DNA of 64,000 nt from a virus. A model generated the notes under the pieces. It did not search any database. It had not been told where the DNA came from and saw nothing but the letters and a program-made list of their open reading frames with translations. The stretch lies in IMG/VR virus record IMGVR_UViG_3300036832_001149, positions 1-64,000 of that record; one strand, written 5' to 3'. This document shows, piece by piece, positions 1 through 8,808 of this stretch. Each line of letters starts with the position of its first letter. The first letter of the stretch is position 1. The position numbers and the translations under genes are program-made.

Positions 1-2
1 AG

Positions 3-1700
3 AAGTCGATGGCCCACGCGACCCGCGACTTCGTCCACTCCGAGTCGGAGTACATCAAGTCGGTGGCCGAGTCGCTGGACCCGTGGGCCCAGGTCCAGGC
101 CCGGTCGACCACCGACGCCCAGCAGGCGCTGGCCAACATCGACCAGCAGAACAAGATGTTCGCCCAGGCCGGGCAGCAACTGGACCAACTGCGCAAGATG
201 GGCCTGAATCAGAACGTCATCGACGTGCTCGGGCTGTCCGACCCGAAGAACATGCAGCAGTTGAACCGCTTCTTCACCGACGTGGCGGCCAGCCCGGACC
301 TGGTCGGGGCCTTCAACGAATCCATCAAGGGGCGGCTGGACTGGACGGCCGGACTGGCCACCAACGAGTCCTCCACCCAGTGGCAGGCGATGGAGTACCA
401 GTTCAACACGGCGGCCAGCGACGCGGCCGACTCCTTCACCACCACCAGCGACCGGGCCCAGGCCGCGTTCGAGAAGCAGCAGACCCGCTCGGAGACCGCC
501 TTCGACAAGATGCTGGGCCGTAACGCCACCGACTTCCAGACGATGACCCAGCAGTCCCAGGCCGACTTCGCGCTCCAGATGGCCAACATGGCCTCGGACT
601 ACGAGACCTCGGTCCAGCGCTCGCTCAGCGCCGTCAACGACTTCGCCAACGAGGCGTACGGCACCAACGACCAGATCATGTCGGCGGCGATGGCGACCGC
701 CTCGGGGAACATGAAGATCTTCTTCCAGAACATCTCCGACGCCTACGGGGTCATGAAGTCCGGGGTCGATGCCGCCTCGGCCGGGGCCATCGCGGCGGCC
801 GCCGGTGGCTCCCCCGCCCTGGGCACGGCGAACAACCGGAACGCCACAGCCGGGACGCTGGGCTACAACGAGTCCGGTCAGGTCGGCACCTATGACGCCA
901 GTGGCAAGTTCAGCCCGTACACCGGTTTCGTCGGCCAGGCCCTGGCCAACTCGCTGCCCCAGATCGCCAACCCGACGACGGCCAGCAACGCCATCGACGC
1001 CAATACGGCCAACATGACCGTGTCCGACCACATGGCGATCATGAAGAAGGCCCTGGCCATCGCCGGGATGGAGGTCTCGGCGGCCAACCTGAACATGCTC
1101 GACATCCTGATCAGCCACGAATCGGGCTGGAACCCGAATGCGATCAACCTGTGGGACTCCAACGCCAAGGCCGGACACCCGAGCCAGGGGCTGATGCAGA
1201 CCATCCCCTCGACGTTCGAGGGCAACCGGGACAAGCGGCTGCCCGACTCCATCACCAACCCGATAGCCAACATGGTGGCCGGGTTGAACTACGTCAAGAA
1301 CCGCTACGGTTCTCTGGGCAACCTGGCCGGGGAGAAGAGTGTGGCCCACGGTGGTCCCTGGATCGGCTACGCGGCCGGTGGACTGTTCAACGCCCCGAAG
1401 AACATCCAGGTCGGTGAGGCGGGCCCGGAGATGGTGCTGCCGCTGAACAACCGAGGGGTCGACTTCCTGCTCTCGGTGTCCCGGCAACTGAACAACGACG
1501 GCTGGGCCGCCCGCAACTCCAACCAGTATGCGAGCCGGGTGGCCCCGTCCATCTCCACCACCACGGTCGACTCCTCGACCAACTTCACCGGCCCGGTCAC
1601 CGTCCAGGCCCAGGACCCGAACGCGATGGCCGACGCCCTGAAGCAGAAGGCCCGGATGATGGCGCTGACGCGCCCTGACATGGTCTCGGGGCTGGTATGA
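3..1700 (+). CDS. Tape measure protein, C-terminal part (5' end outside window), with transglycosylase domain
   Basis: The frame is open to the window edge, so this is a partial gene; the ATG at 9 is not a supported start. The visible 565 residues have a long Ala/Gln-rich, probably helical region (about 1-330), then a soluble lytic transglycosylase-like segment near residue 368 with the motif ISHESGWNP (putative catalytic Glu) followed by GLMQTIPSTF. Near 470 is the GEAGPEMVLPL motif common at the end of tape measure proteins. The family sets tail length and can carry a muralytic domain that helps DNA entry. It overlaps the next tail gene by 4 nt, as expected for tape measure followed by distal tail. 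Confidence 0.85.
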   Translation, partial: KSMAHATRDFVHSESEYIKSVAESLDPWAQVQARSTTDAQQALANIDQQNKMFAQAGQQLDQLRKMGLNQNVIDVLGLSDPKNMQQLNRFFTDVAASPDLVGAFNESIKGRLDWTAGLATNESSTQWQAMEYQFNTAASDAADSFTTTSDRAQAAFEKQQTRSETAFDKMLGRNATDFQTMTQQSQADFALQMANMASDYETSVQRSLSAVNDFANEAYGTNDQIMSAAMATASGNMKIFFQNISDAYGVMKSGVDAASAGAIAAAAGGSPALGTANNRNATAGTLGYNESGQVGTYDASGKFSPYTGFVGQALANSLPQIANPTTASNAIDANTANMTVSDHMAIMKKALAIAGMEVSAANLNMLDILISHESGWNPNAINLWDSNAKAGHPSQGLMQTIPSTFEGNRDKRLPDSITNPIANMVAGLNYVKNRYGSLGNLAGEKSVAHGGPWIGYAAGGLFNAPKNIQVGEAGPEMVLPLNNRGVDFLLSVSRQLNNDGWAARNSNQYASRVAPSISTTTVDSSTNFTGPVTVQAQDPNAMADALKQKARMMALTRPDMVSGLV

Positions 1701-2206
1701 CCACTCCGTACGACGATTCCCTGCCCGCCGTCGTCATCAGCGGCGGTGATGCCGCTCCGGCCCGCACGGAGGGTGATTTCGTCTTCGCCTGCCGGATGAC
1801 CGGGCCGCAGGGCTGGATCAACCTGGACGACCACGAGCGCTACATCGTCGGGGCGGAATCCTTCGCCACCTCGGCCACCACCTGGCGGCGGGTCCAGGTC
1901 CAGGGACCCTACGTGGCGGGCAAGTTCACCGTCTCGGCCGTGCCCGACCAGGTGACCGAGAACGTCACGGTGTACGTGCTGGGCAGCAGCCAGAGTGATC
2001 TCCAGGCCAACCTGGCCGCCCTGATCGACGCGGTCAGCCAGCCCTACTTCCAGTTCGTCTTCTCGATCGACGAGACCAGCTACATCTGGGACTGCGACTG
2101 CGCCGATTACACGGTGGCCTACACCACCGCCACCCTGAACGCCCGCCAGATCACCGTGAAGCTCCAGATCCTGCGGCATCCACTGCTCACGATGGGGACC
2201 GCCTGA
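1697..2206 (+). CDS. Minor tail protein (distal-tail position)
   Basis: 169 aa; the ATG overlaps the tape measure stop (ATGA). No catalytic motif is visible. The sequence is beta-rich with a central stretch of alternating hydrophobic residues and an unusual WDCDCADY motif near residue 132. The first gene after a tape measure gene is typically a distal tail (Dit-like) or minor tail protein, so the role is inferred from position and composition, not from a recognised motif. The next gene starts on the last base of its stop. Confidence 0.7.
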   Translation: MTTPYDDSLPAVVISGGDAAPARTEGDFVFACRMTGPQGWINLDDHERYIVGAESFATSATTWRRVQVQGPYVAGKFTVSAVPDQVTENVTVYVLGSSQSDLQANLAALIDAVSQPYFQFVFSIDETSYIWDCDCADYTVAYTTATLNARQITVKLQILRHPLLTMGTA

Positions 2207-2652
2207 TGACCAGCTTCGTGTCCAATGCCGGGGCGGCCCACGTGCTGGCCGTGCTGTTCGGGCGCACCGAGACGGCGTTGCCCAACTACTTCGTCGCCCT
2301 GTGCCAGCGGCTGCCCCAGATCAGCGACGCCGGGACGACCCTGGCCGAGCCGGGTCCGAGCAACGGCTACCAGCGGGTGATGCTGCCCAACTACGCCACC
2401 AGTTGGACCCTGTCCGGTTACAACGAGGCGGTCAACGCCATCGACCTCGTCTGGCCCACGGTGACCGACGACTGGGGAAAGCTAACGTCCTTCGCCATCA
2501 CCGATTCCCAGGAGGTCGGCACCGGACGGCTGCTGATCAGCGGACTGCTCAGCCCGCCGTTGCAGCCGCAACTGCTGACCCAGTTGCGGGTCCGGGCCGG
2601 GCAACTGGTCATCAACGCATCCTCGATGACCCCGAGCTATCAACCGACATGA
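2206..2652 (+). CDS. Tail-fibre-like minor tail protein
   Basis: 148 aa, start ATG overlapping the previous TGA by one base. The layout (N-terminal helix, then a strand with YFVALCQ, a SNGYQRVMLPN segment, a W-rich middle and a C-terminal hydrophobic strand GQLVI) resembles a small actinophage structural family whose members usually read 'yvALh.adPg..G.EvsGGsYaR'. The gene at 6006-6377 has the same plan. Probably a baseplate or fibre-tip subunit; the family assignment is by pattern only. Confidence 0.6.
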   Translation: MTSFVSNAGAAHVLAVLFGRTETALPNYFVALCQRLPQISDAGTTLAEPGPSNGYQRVMLPNYATSWTLSGYNEAVNAIDLVWPTVTDDWGKLTSFAITDSQEVGTGRLLISGLLSPPLQPQLLTQLRVRAGQLVINASSMTPSYQPT

Positions 2653-3809
2653 GTGGTGGCATCTGGGGCACCGGCACCTGGGGGGTCGATGTCTGGGGCA
2701 CCCCGGTCATCGTTCCGCCGGACCCGGGCACCGCCCCGCCCGGGTCGGCCGGGGTCGGGCAGCCCGGTGGCAGCGGCTACACCGGGATCGGCGTCGTGGC
2801 CACCATCGAGTTGGGCGCGTCGATGATGATCACCCAGATGATCCAGTACGCCCCGCCCCCGCCCCAGGTGATCCCGCTGCGCAACTACCGCTCGGTGATG
2901 GACTCCTTCCGGGTACTGGGCGGCAAGCCGGTCGCCCCGCCGGTGATCGACGTGTCCATCCCGGTCGGGGTGACGGTCGGGCTGACCCAGGTGCCGGTGC
3001 CGAACTCCGCCCGGGCCCTGCCGCCGGACATCGACACCGGAGCCACCCTGCGCTGGTATGCCGACAGCTACTTCCTGCACTACTCCGGCAGCGGGCACGA
3101 GACCCAGTGGCTGGACACCGAGGGCGACGTGGCCTGGACGGCCTACGACACCTACCAGCCGGTGTTTGCCCCGGGCTACAACTACCTGATCCCGAGCCCG
3201 AACAGCGCCGAGTCGCTGACCCGACCGGCCCTGGTGTTCGACCCGACCCGGGGCACCTGCATGAACACCGATCTGTCCCTGGATGAGGTGAACAGCGTCG
3301 ATGACCTGGAATGGCTGATGGTGGTATGGAGCCACCCCCTGGCGGCCGGGGCCCAGGCCAGCACCATCCTGGACAACGGCGGACCGGTCCAGGGGCTCAT
3401 CGCCATGCCGTTCGCCGTGTCCGACTCGGTCGTCGGGATGCGCCAGGGGCTGTCCCGGTTCACCGGGGACGGGCTGTTGCTGTGGCAGGACCAGACCGGC
3501 TTCCCGATGTGGTGGGCCCAGATCAGCAACGGCCGCCCGGTCCTGGTCCGGGCCCGGTTCGGGGAACACCCGCTGTTGGAGTGCTGGGGGCCCAAGGGGA
3601 TACACATGGTCCACCGCAGCGTGCTCGACCAGCCCCGCCAGGCCCTGGCCTCCAACTACGTGCTGGGCCGGGAGTTCGGTCAGGTCTCGGCCCAGACCAA
3701 CGCCGGGATGCACCTGATGGAGATCAACTACTACGACCACGCCCTGGGCGATGACGAACTGGCCAGCGCCGTCCAGGCCCTCGACGCCTGTTATGCGGTG
3801 TCCTCGTGA
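2649..3809 (+). CDS. Minor tail protein, concanavalin/LamG-like C-terminal region
   Basis: 386 aa from the ATG at 2649, which overlaps the previous stop; reading further upstream in this frame gives only an Arg/Pro-rich shadow. The N-terminus is GIWGTGTWG followed by a Pro/Gly-rich linker. The C-terminal half (about 190-386) has features of a LamG-type jelly roll, including LMEINYYDHALGDDEL, typical of the last strand of such domains. Likely a carbohydrate-binding tail component. It is translationally coupled to the downstream gene (GTGA overlap at 3806). Confidence 0.65.
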   Translation: MSGGIWGTGTWGVDVWGTPVIVPPDPGTAPPGSAGVGQPGGSGYTGIGVVATIELGASMMITQMIQYAPPPPQVIPLRNYRSVMDSFRVLGGKPVAPPVIDVSIPVGVTVGLTQVPVPNSARALPPDIDTGATLRWYADSYFLHYSGSGHETQWLDTEGDVAWTAYDTYQPVFAPGYNYLIPSPNSAESLTRPALVFDPTRGTCMNTDLSLDEVNSVDDLEWLMVVWSHPLAAGAQASTILDNGGPVQGLIAMPFAVSDSVVGMRQGLSRFTGDGLLLWQDQTGFPMWWAQISNGRPVLVRARFGEHPLLECWGPKGIHMVHRSVLDQPRQALASNYVLGREFGQVSAQTNAGMHLMEINYYDHALGDDELASAVQALDACYAVSS

Positions 3810-5995
3810 GCAGGCCGTGGACCCAGCAGGTGGTGGACCGCAGCGATGCCGGGAACCACCGGATCAAGATCACCGCGCCCGGCGGCAGTGCGATCGACGT
3901 CACCTACTTCCGGGGCATCCCGACCCAGTTGGGCAGCTATGCCTTCGGCGACCCGTTCGGGCCGTCGGTGGCCGCGATCGACTTCCCCCAGGTCAGCGTC
4001 TTCGACGCCGTCGGCGGGCCCGGGCTGGAGTGGTTGGTCGAGGGGGCCAATGTCGACATCCTGTGGGAGGAGCCGGACGGCAACCTCACCACGCTGTGGG
4101 AGGGCTTCATCGTCAGCCTGGCCTACAGCCAGGACGAGAACACCTCCAAGGTCTCGGTGCAGTGCAAGGGGGCGCTGTTCCAGGCCGACAACTTCGAGGC
4201 CTATCCGGAGTTCCCGCCGACCCCGATCCCCTACGAACTGTTGATCTACGAGGCGCTCAACCCCCTGCTCCGGCCGTCGTTGCGCACGGCTCCGCTGGTG
4301 ATCGAGTTCCCGGACGACTGGTCGACCGTGGTGCCCGCCTTCGGCGACGACCAGTACTACCTGCGCCCGTACGGGGTCACCCCGGGGGATAGGTGGACCG
4401 GCCTGTCCACCCGCAACACCGGGTCGTGGAACAAGGCACTGACCGGCCAGATCCAGGGCCTGCTGTCGTTGATGTTCACCGCCGACGGGTCGCAGTGGAC
4501 GGTGATGCTCGACCATGGCCGCACCCCTCAGCTACGGGTCCGGCCGGTCCTGTCCGAGCCGGACGAGAACACCCTGGAGGTCTGGGTCGGCCAGCCCGGG
4601 GTGGTGCTCAACCTGTCCGAGGACTGGACCCAGGCGGCCAACGTCTACTACGGCACGGGCACCGACACGTCCGGGGTGACCTACTCCAACACCCGGATCT
4701 CCAGCGACGGCACCCGTACCAGCTATGCCCCGTTCGCGGCCTCCCGCCAGGTCCACCCGTCCTCGATCCTGGTCAACCAGTCCTTCGACGCCTCGGTGAT
4801 GCGCCGGGAGACCCAGATCCAGTTCGACGGGGGGCTTTCCCCGTCGGCGGCGACCGGGGTGGCCCTGAACCAGTTGCAGCGCTCGGCCCATCCCGGCTAC
4901 ACCGGCAGCATCACCCTGAAGCTGGACCCGGCCTGCAACGACGTGACATTCTCCCGCTTCCTGATCCAACCCGGGATGTCGCTGCTGTTGCACGGCTTCA
5001 AGGGGATGCAGTCCGGTCTGTTGGTGCACATCGCCGAGGTCACCGTCAACATCGCCGAAGGATCACTGACACTCACGGTCGATTCCAAGTTCCGCGACCT
5101 GCTCACCATCCAGCAGGTCCAGGCCCGGTCCCGGGATGCGCTGTCCACGCTGCGGGCGTTGAAGCCGGGCAGCTTCTCCCCGGTCATCCAGGACCTGCGC
5201 CGACCGTGGAGCTACGCCGCCGGGTCCGGTGTGATCCCGTCCGCGCCGGGCGGGAAGGACCCGGACGCCACCGCGTTGTTCACCCAGCACGCCAGCGGCA
5301 GCGACACCTTCCCCTGGACCGACCTGACCACGGCGTACCCGCCGAAGTCCTACCCGCAGTTCTACATCGCCATCCCGCCCGCCTCGCCGGACTACAGCCA
5401 GAACTGGGCCCAGACGGTGGACCACTTCGGCATCCCGTGCCTGTTCGCCCAGGGCGGCACCATCCGGCTGACCCAGATCGCCGCCTACGACCAGGACGGC
5501 AAGGTGATGCCGATCCGCTTCCACGTCAGCGTCTACACCGCCAGCGGCATCAACCCGAGCAGCATGCCGATGGTTCCGGGGGCGGGACTGCCGGGCTATC
5601 TGGACAGCCTGGCCGGGCACGTCGGCCAGCACTACCCGTTCTTCCCGGGGGCATTCGAGACGGTCGATCCGAACGGTGCGCCCAAGGGCCCGGGCGATCT
5701 GACCATGAAACAGGACTCCATGATCACCGGCTGGGGCAACTACTACCAGGGGGCCGGGTACTACCCGAACCTGCAGACCGAGGGCGGCCAGCCGACCGGG
5801 ATGCTGGTCGACGAGACGACCTGGACCTTCGACACCACCAGCGACCCGAACTTCCAGTTGCGGCCGAACGAGAACTTCGCCCAGAACGCCGACTCCGGGC
5901 TGTTGTTCTTCATGATCTACGCCGAGAGCATCGTTCCGGGACAGTCGGTCTACTTCCTGGGCCGCTGCTTCCGGGCCGAGCCCGGCACCAGTTAG
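3806..5995 (+). CDS. Large minor tail / baseplate hub-like protein
   Basis: 729 aa, GTG start overlapping the previous TGA. Position after the distal tail genes, size, and a beta-rich N-terminal part with LWEGFIVSLAYSQDENTSKVSV point to a tail-hub (Tal/gp27-like) protein. The C-terminal third (from about 470) is Gly/Pro/aromatic-rich with a GWGNYYQGAGYY stretch and may be a receptor-binding or jelly-roll module. No enzyme motif is visible. It ends 10 nt before the next gene, which has its own ribosome site. Confidence 0.65.
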   Translation: MSRPWTQQVVDRSDAGNHRIKITAPGGSAIDVTYFRGIPTQLGSYAFGDPFGPSVAAIDFPQVSVFDAVGGPGLEWLVEGANVDILWEEPDGNLTTLWEGFIVSLAYSQDENTSKVSVQCKGALFQADNFEAYPEFPPTPIPYELLIYEALNPLLRPSLRTAPLVIEFPDDWSTVVPAFGDDQYYLRPYGVTPGDRWTGLSTRNTGSWNKALTGQIQGLLSLMFTADGSQWTVMLDHGRTPQLRVRPVLSEPDENTLEVWVGQPGVVLNLSEDWTQAANVYYGTGTDTSGVTYSNTRISSDGTRTSYAPFAASRQVHPSSILVNQSFDASVMRRETQIQFDGGLSPSAATGVALNQLQRSAHPGYTGSITLKLDPACNDVTFSRFLIQPGMSLLLHGFKGMQSGLLVHIAEVTVNIAEGSLTLTVDSKFRDLLTIQQVQARSRDALSTLRALKPGSFSPVIQDLRRPWSYAAGSGVIPSAPGGKDPDATALFTQHASGSDTFPWTDLTTAYPPKSYPQFYIAIPPASPDYSQNWAQTVDHFGIPCLFAQGGTIRLTQIAAYDQDGKVMPIRFHVSVYTASGINPSSMPMVPGAGLPGYLDSLAGHVGQHYPFFPGAFETVDPNGAPKGPGDLTMKQDSMITGWGNYYQGAGYYPNLQTEGGQPTGMLVDETTWTFDTTSDPNFQLRPNENFAQNADSGLLFFMIYAESIVPGQSVYFLGRCFRAEPGTS

Positions 5996-6005
5996 GGGAT
6001 GAGAG

Positions 6006-6377
6006 ATGGACGGCGACGTCACCGACTGGCTGGTGGCCCAATGGCTCGGGTCCTTCACTCCGGCCTGGTTCAGCCTGCACGTGGCCAACCCGACCCGGGC
6101 GGGCGACATCGAGTCCGAGGTGGTCGGTGGCTCCTACACCCGGCTGACCGGTGGCTTCACCGCCTACGACGCGCGCACCATCTGGCTCGGGACCCCCCTG
6201 CTCTGGACCGGGATGCCTGCCGTGACGCCGACCTACGTCGGGGTCTGGAACGAGCAGTTCAACGGCCAGATGCTGGCCTCCGGGTCACTGCCCCAGCCGT
6301 ACCCGATAGTGGCCAGTGGGGCCTCGTTCGCCCTGGATGCCTACACATTCGCCATCTCGGTGGGACTGGCGGCCTGA
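6006..6377 (+). CDS. Tail-fibre-like minor tail protein
   Basis: 123 aa; AGGGGATGAGAG lies just upstream of the ATG. It contains FSLHVANPTRAGDIESEVVGG followed by SYTRLTGGF, close to the 'aLh.adP...EvsGGsYtR' signature of small phage fibre-like proteins, and ends in a hydrophobic strand. It shares this plan with the gene at 2206-2652, so the two look like distant paralogues. Last gene of the rightward tail operon. Confidence 0.65.
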   Translation: MDGDVTDWLVAQWLGSFTPAWFSLHVANPTRAGDIESEVVGGSYTRLTGGFTAYDARTIWLGTPLLWTGMPAVTPTYVGVWNEQFNGQMLASGSLPQPYPIVASGASFALDAYTFAISVGLAA

Positions 6378-6387
6378 TTTTGGGCAT

Positions 6388-6430
6388 AAAAAAAGGACCC
6401 GGACCACCCCCTTCGGGGCGATCCGGGTCC
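6388..6430 (-). terminator. Terminator of the leftward operon, between converging operons
   Basis: A 9-bp stem (GGACCCGGA/TCCGGGTCC) is flanked on the + strand by A7, which becomes T7 for leftward transcripts. There is no T-run in the rightward direction, so it mainly stops the leftward operon, although the hairpin may also stop the tail operon. Confidence 0.85.
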
Positions 6431-6439
6431 AATTCGTGT

Positions 6440-6709
6440 TCACACCATTCTGAGTGGGAGTAGCACCAGGGTGATGTACGCCTCTCCATTCGACTGTATG
6501 ACCCATTCGGCTCGACCGACCTGAAAACTGGTCATCAGGTGATTTATCCCGACTGTCCCCGGGACCCCGGCCAGAGCGGGGTTCCAGAACGGCAGGGTGA
6601 TCATGTCGCCGAAGGCGGGAATGGTGGGAACCTCGATGCTCTCCAGCATCGGGAGGAGGTTCTTGCGGTCGATGTCCGGATATTCGGAGTAGTGCAGATG
6701 CACGATCAT
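6440..6709 (-). CDS. Hypothetical protein
   Basis: 89 aa, last gene of the leftward operon that starts near 8615. The ATG at 6709 overlaps the previous stop (ATGA). The sequence is rich in short hydrophobic strands (VHLHYSEYPDI, WVIQSNGEAYITLVLL) without Cys or a recognisable motif; a small beta-protein is likely. Function unknown. Confidence 0.6.
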   Translation of the reverse strand: MIVHLHYSEYPDIDRKNLLPMLESIEVPTIPAFGDMITLPFWNPALAGVPGTVGINHLMTSFQVGRAEWVIQSNGEAYITLVLLPLRMV

Positions 6710-7116
6710 CCGACTTCCTCTTCCACTTCCTCCACCTCATCGGCGGGCCAGCCGCCCTGTTCGGCGGTCAGCAGTGATCCGACGATGAATCCGTCCATCC
6801 ACGAACCCATCATCCGTTGGCGCAGGTGCGGGTTGTTGTGGATGCCGGGGGCCAGGCGCATCAGCACGGCGTTGACCCGGCTGGTGGCCATGTAGTGCAT
6901 GGAATGCACATCGCCGCCCACCAGGGCGATGACCCCGGGGACGGCGCGTTCGGAATAGATGTCCTTGATGACGTCCATCGTTCGCGCGATGCGCGACATC
7001 AGGACGAAGGTCGGCCCGTCAGGGCGATGGGGGAATCTCGGGTCCGGTCGGGGCGGGCCCTGGTCGGCCAGTAGCTCGGCCCACACCTTCCGGGTCAACG
7101 GCGGTGGCTTTCTCAT
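6706..7116 (-). CDS. Hypothetical protein with acidic C-terminus
   Basis: 136 aa from the ATG at 7116, chosen because CAGGAGACTTC lies directly upstream; an in-frame ATG 15 nt earlier has no such site. A central helical segment (SRIARTMDVIKDIY, ALVGGDVHSMHYMA) is followed by a run of Glu at the end. The first 98 nt overlap the end of the upstream gene in another frame, an unusually long overlap. Function unknown. Confidence 0.55.
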   Translation of the reverse strand: MRKPPPLTRKVWAELLADQGPPRPDPRFPHRPDGPTFVLMSRIARTMDVIKDIYSERAVPGVIALVGGDVHSMHYMATSRVNAVLMRLAPGIHNNPHLRQRMMGSWMDGFIVGSLLTAEQGGWPADEVEEVEEEVG

Positions 7117-7531
7117 GAAGTCTCCTGACATCCTCGATCCCGAGCACCGTGACGGCCAGGTAGCCGTACGGGTGTTGCACCAACTGCATCTGGGCATCCG
7201 GTAGCCCCAGGTCGGTCAGGAGACGGTCCATCTCGCTCATGGCGGTCCGGATCGTCTCCCGCTGGTTGAGCACCTTCGAGCGCCGGGCCATCTCCTCATC
7301 CCAGGTCCGCAGGATCTCCCGGGAGGTCAGGGTCACGATCTCGTCCGGCCCGGCGTACTTCATGTCCAGCGCGCCGTGTTCCTTCTTCCAGCCGACGTAG
7401 ACCTCGCCCGCCTGGATCTGGCATAAGAATGACGTGCGTTCGGTTCGGCCCAGCACCGTCACCCGGGCCAGTTGGATGTCCCGTCCGGTGACGGCGTAGT
7501 CGTTGGCGAGCCGAATCTCGCTAGCCCTCAC
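7019..7531 (-). CDS. Hypothetical protein
   Basis: 170 aa, GTG start overlapping the previous TAG. The N-terminal half looks like a small beta-barrel (RLANDYAVTGRDIQLARVTV, GEVYVGWKK), the middle is an amphipathic helix and the C-terminus is Pro/Gly-rich and overlaps the next gene by 98 nt. No family recognised. Confidence 0.55.
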   Translation of the reverse strand: MRASEIRLANDYAVTGRDIQLARVTVLGRTERTSFLCQIQAGEVYVGWKKEHGALDMKYAGPDEIVTLTSREILRTWDEEMARRSKVLNQRETIRTAMSEMDRLLTDLGLPDAQMQLVQHPYGYLAVTVLGIEDVRRLHEKATAVDPEGVGRATGRPGPAPTGPEIPPSP

Positions 7532-7859
7532 GGTGCAGCCCCTGTCGCAGCGGCAGGGTTTCCAGCAGTGAGAGCCGGTCGAAGGAGACGTCCAGGTACC
7601 CCACCTGGGGATCGTCGCTGCCCTTCACCTTGATCAACACCCGGCAGCGCCAGTGCGGATCGGTCGGAAGGCCGTTCTTGTGCTCGTGGATGAGCAGTGG
7701 TTCCAGGACGTGCAGGCCGTCTGGGTCGGCCAGTCGGGCCAGTTCGTCCGGGTCCAGGGCCCGGTTGTACTCGGCCAGGATGGCCGCGTCGTTGATGGCG
7801 ATCAACTGCTCGGTGCTCGCCACCCGGTAGTGACTGTCGTGCTTCTGCACTGCTCTCAC
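7521..7859 (-). CDS. Hypothetical protein
   Basis: 112 aa from a GTG at 7859 preceded by AAGGAGAAC, the ribosome site used across this block; the frame is open further upstream but overlaps the preceding gene. It contains ILAEYNRALDPDELARLADP followed by beta-strands (RCRVLIKVKG). No motif recognised. Confidence 0.55.
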   Translation of the reverse strand: MRAVQKHDSHYRVASTEQLIAINDAAILAEYNRALDPDELARLADPDGLHVLEPLLIHEHKNGLPTDPHWRCRVLIKVKGSDDPQVGYLDVSFDRLSLLETLPLRQGLHREG

Positions 7860-7885
7860 CGTTCTCCTTGTCGTTGTGTCGATGA

Positions 7886-8221
7886 CTACTTCGCGGAGCG
7901 GACCAAAGGCTCGCAGCCGTCGCATTCGCAGAACCACGGGCTCCACCAACGGGGATCTCCTTCTTCCAGCCACTTCATGTAGGTCGGGGTGATCGGGTGC
8001 TCGCTGATCTTCTCCAGGGCGTGTTTGGCGCAGACCGGATTGTCCTGGAACATCAGCAGCGGGACATCGTCCCGGTCCGTGTCATCGGCCCGCACCAGGG
8101 CGTCGCCGCAGACATGGCACAGGATGATCTTCGGGGCGGGCAGATCCGGGTAGCAGGTGGTGTAGTGCAGGAAGGACCGGAGGACCCAGTAGCGCTCGGG
8201 GACCTCGTCACTCCTGTCCAC
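7886..8221 (-). CDS. Cys-rich putative zinc-binding protein
   Basis: 111 aa, GTG start inside the end of the upstream gene (14-nt overlap). CHVCGDALV near residue 35, a CAKH pair near 64 and CECDGCE near the C-terminus give enough Cys/His for one or two zinc sites. The arrangement resembles the small zinc-ribbon proteins common in actinophage accessory operons. Function unknown. Confidence 0.6.
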   Translation of the reverse strand: MDRSDEVPERYWVLRSFLHYTTCYPDLPAPKIILCHVCGDALVRADDTDRDDVPLLMFQDNPVCAKHALEKISEHPITPTYMKWLEEGDPRWWSPWFCECDGCEPLVRSAK

Positions 8222-8615
8222 GGTCGACCACCAGCTTCAGGGTGACCCCGTTGTTGCCCATCAGGCCCAGGACCATCGCGGCGGCCATCTCCTCGGTGAT
8301 CCCCACCGGCGGGATGGTGACCCCGGTCGGGAACTGCTGGTTGGCGTCGTTGGCGTCCGGATTGCTCATCCCGTACTCGTACTGGTAGGCCATCCCGGAC
8401 AGGAAACACCGGGTCATCAGGTCGGTGATCGCATTCGACATGATGGAGTTGGCCCGTTCCTCGTCGTCGGTGGGAACCTCCAGACTGGCCATGGTGTCGG
8501 TGAACACGCTCTGCATGGCCCGGTCTATGCGGTCGCTCTCGTCCGGGTCGAACTGGGACCGGTCGATATGGGTGATCAGGTCGCTTAACTCAGTGGAATC
8601 GTCCGGTTCGGACAT
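8208..8615 (-). CDS. Hypothetical protein
   Basis: 135 aa from the ATG at 8615, preceded by AAGGAGACCC; the frame is open upstream but unsupported. The N-terminal half is acidic and helical, followed by ITDLMTRCFLSGMAYQYEYG and a hydrophobic ITEEMAAAMVLGLMGNNG. First gene of the operon running down to 6440. The 193 bp upstream hold only a terminator and no clear promoter. Function unknown. Confidence 0.6.
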   Translation of the reverse strand: MSEPDDSTELSDLITHIDRSQFDPDESDRIDRAMQSVFTDTMASLEVPTDDEERANSIMSNAITDLMTRCFLSGMAYQYEYGMSNPDANDANQQFPTGVTIPPVGITEEMAAAMVLGLMGNNGVTLKLVVDRGQE

Positions 8616-8764
8616 GGGTCTCCTTGGGTGGATGAGGGTGGAGCAAAGGGTCGCGCGCGTCGCGCAGGTCGTGAGGGACAAGCCCACACCATTCCGGGGC
8701 CGGTTTCGCGCCTTGCCGCTTGGAGAACACTTTTCGCGGTTTGACGCGACGCGCGCTGGTCTGG

Positions 8765-8803
8765 AAAAACAGGAAACCCGCCCCCCAGGGTAGGGGGACG
8801 GGC
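8765..8803 (-). terminator. Leftward terminator after the 8809-9576 gene
   Basis: A stem of CCCGTCCCCC with GGGGGGCGGG (leftward reading) is followed by TTTCCTGTTTTT. It separates the gene at 8809-9576 from the operon at 8615-6440. Confidence 0.75.
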
Positions 8804-8808
8804 TGCGC

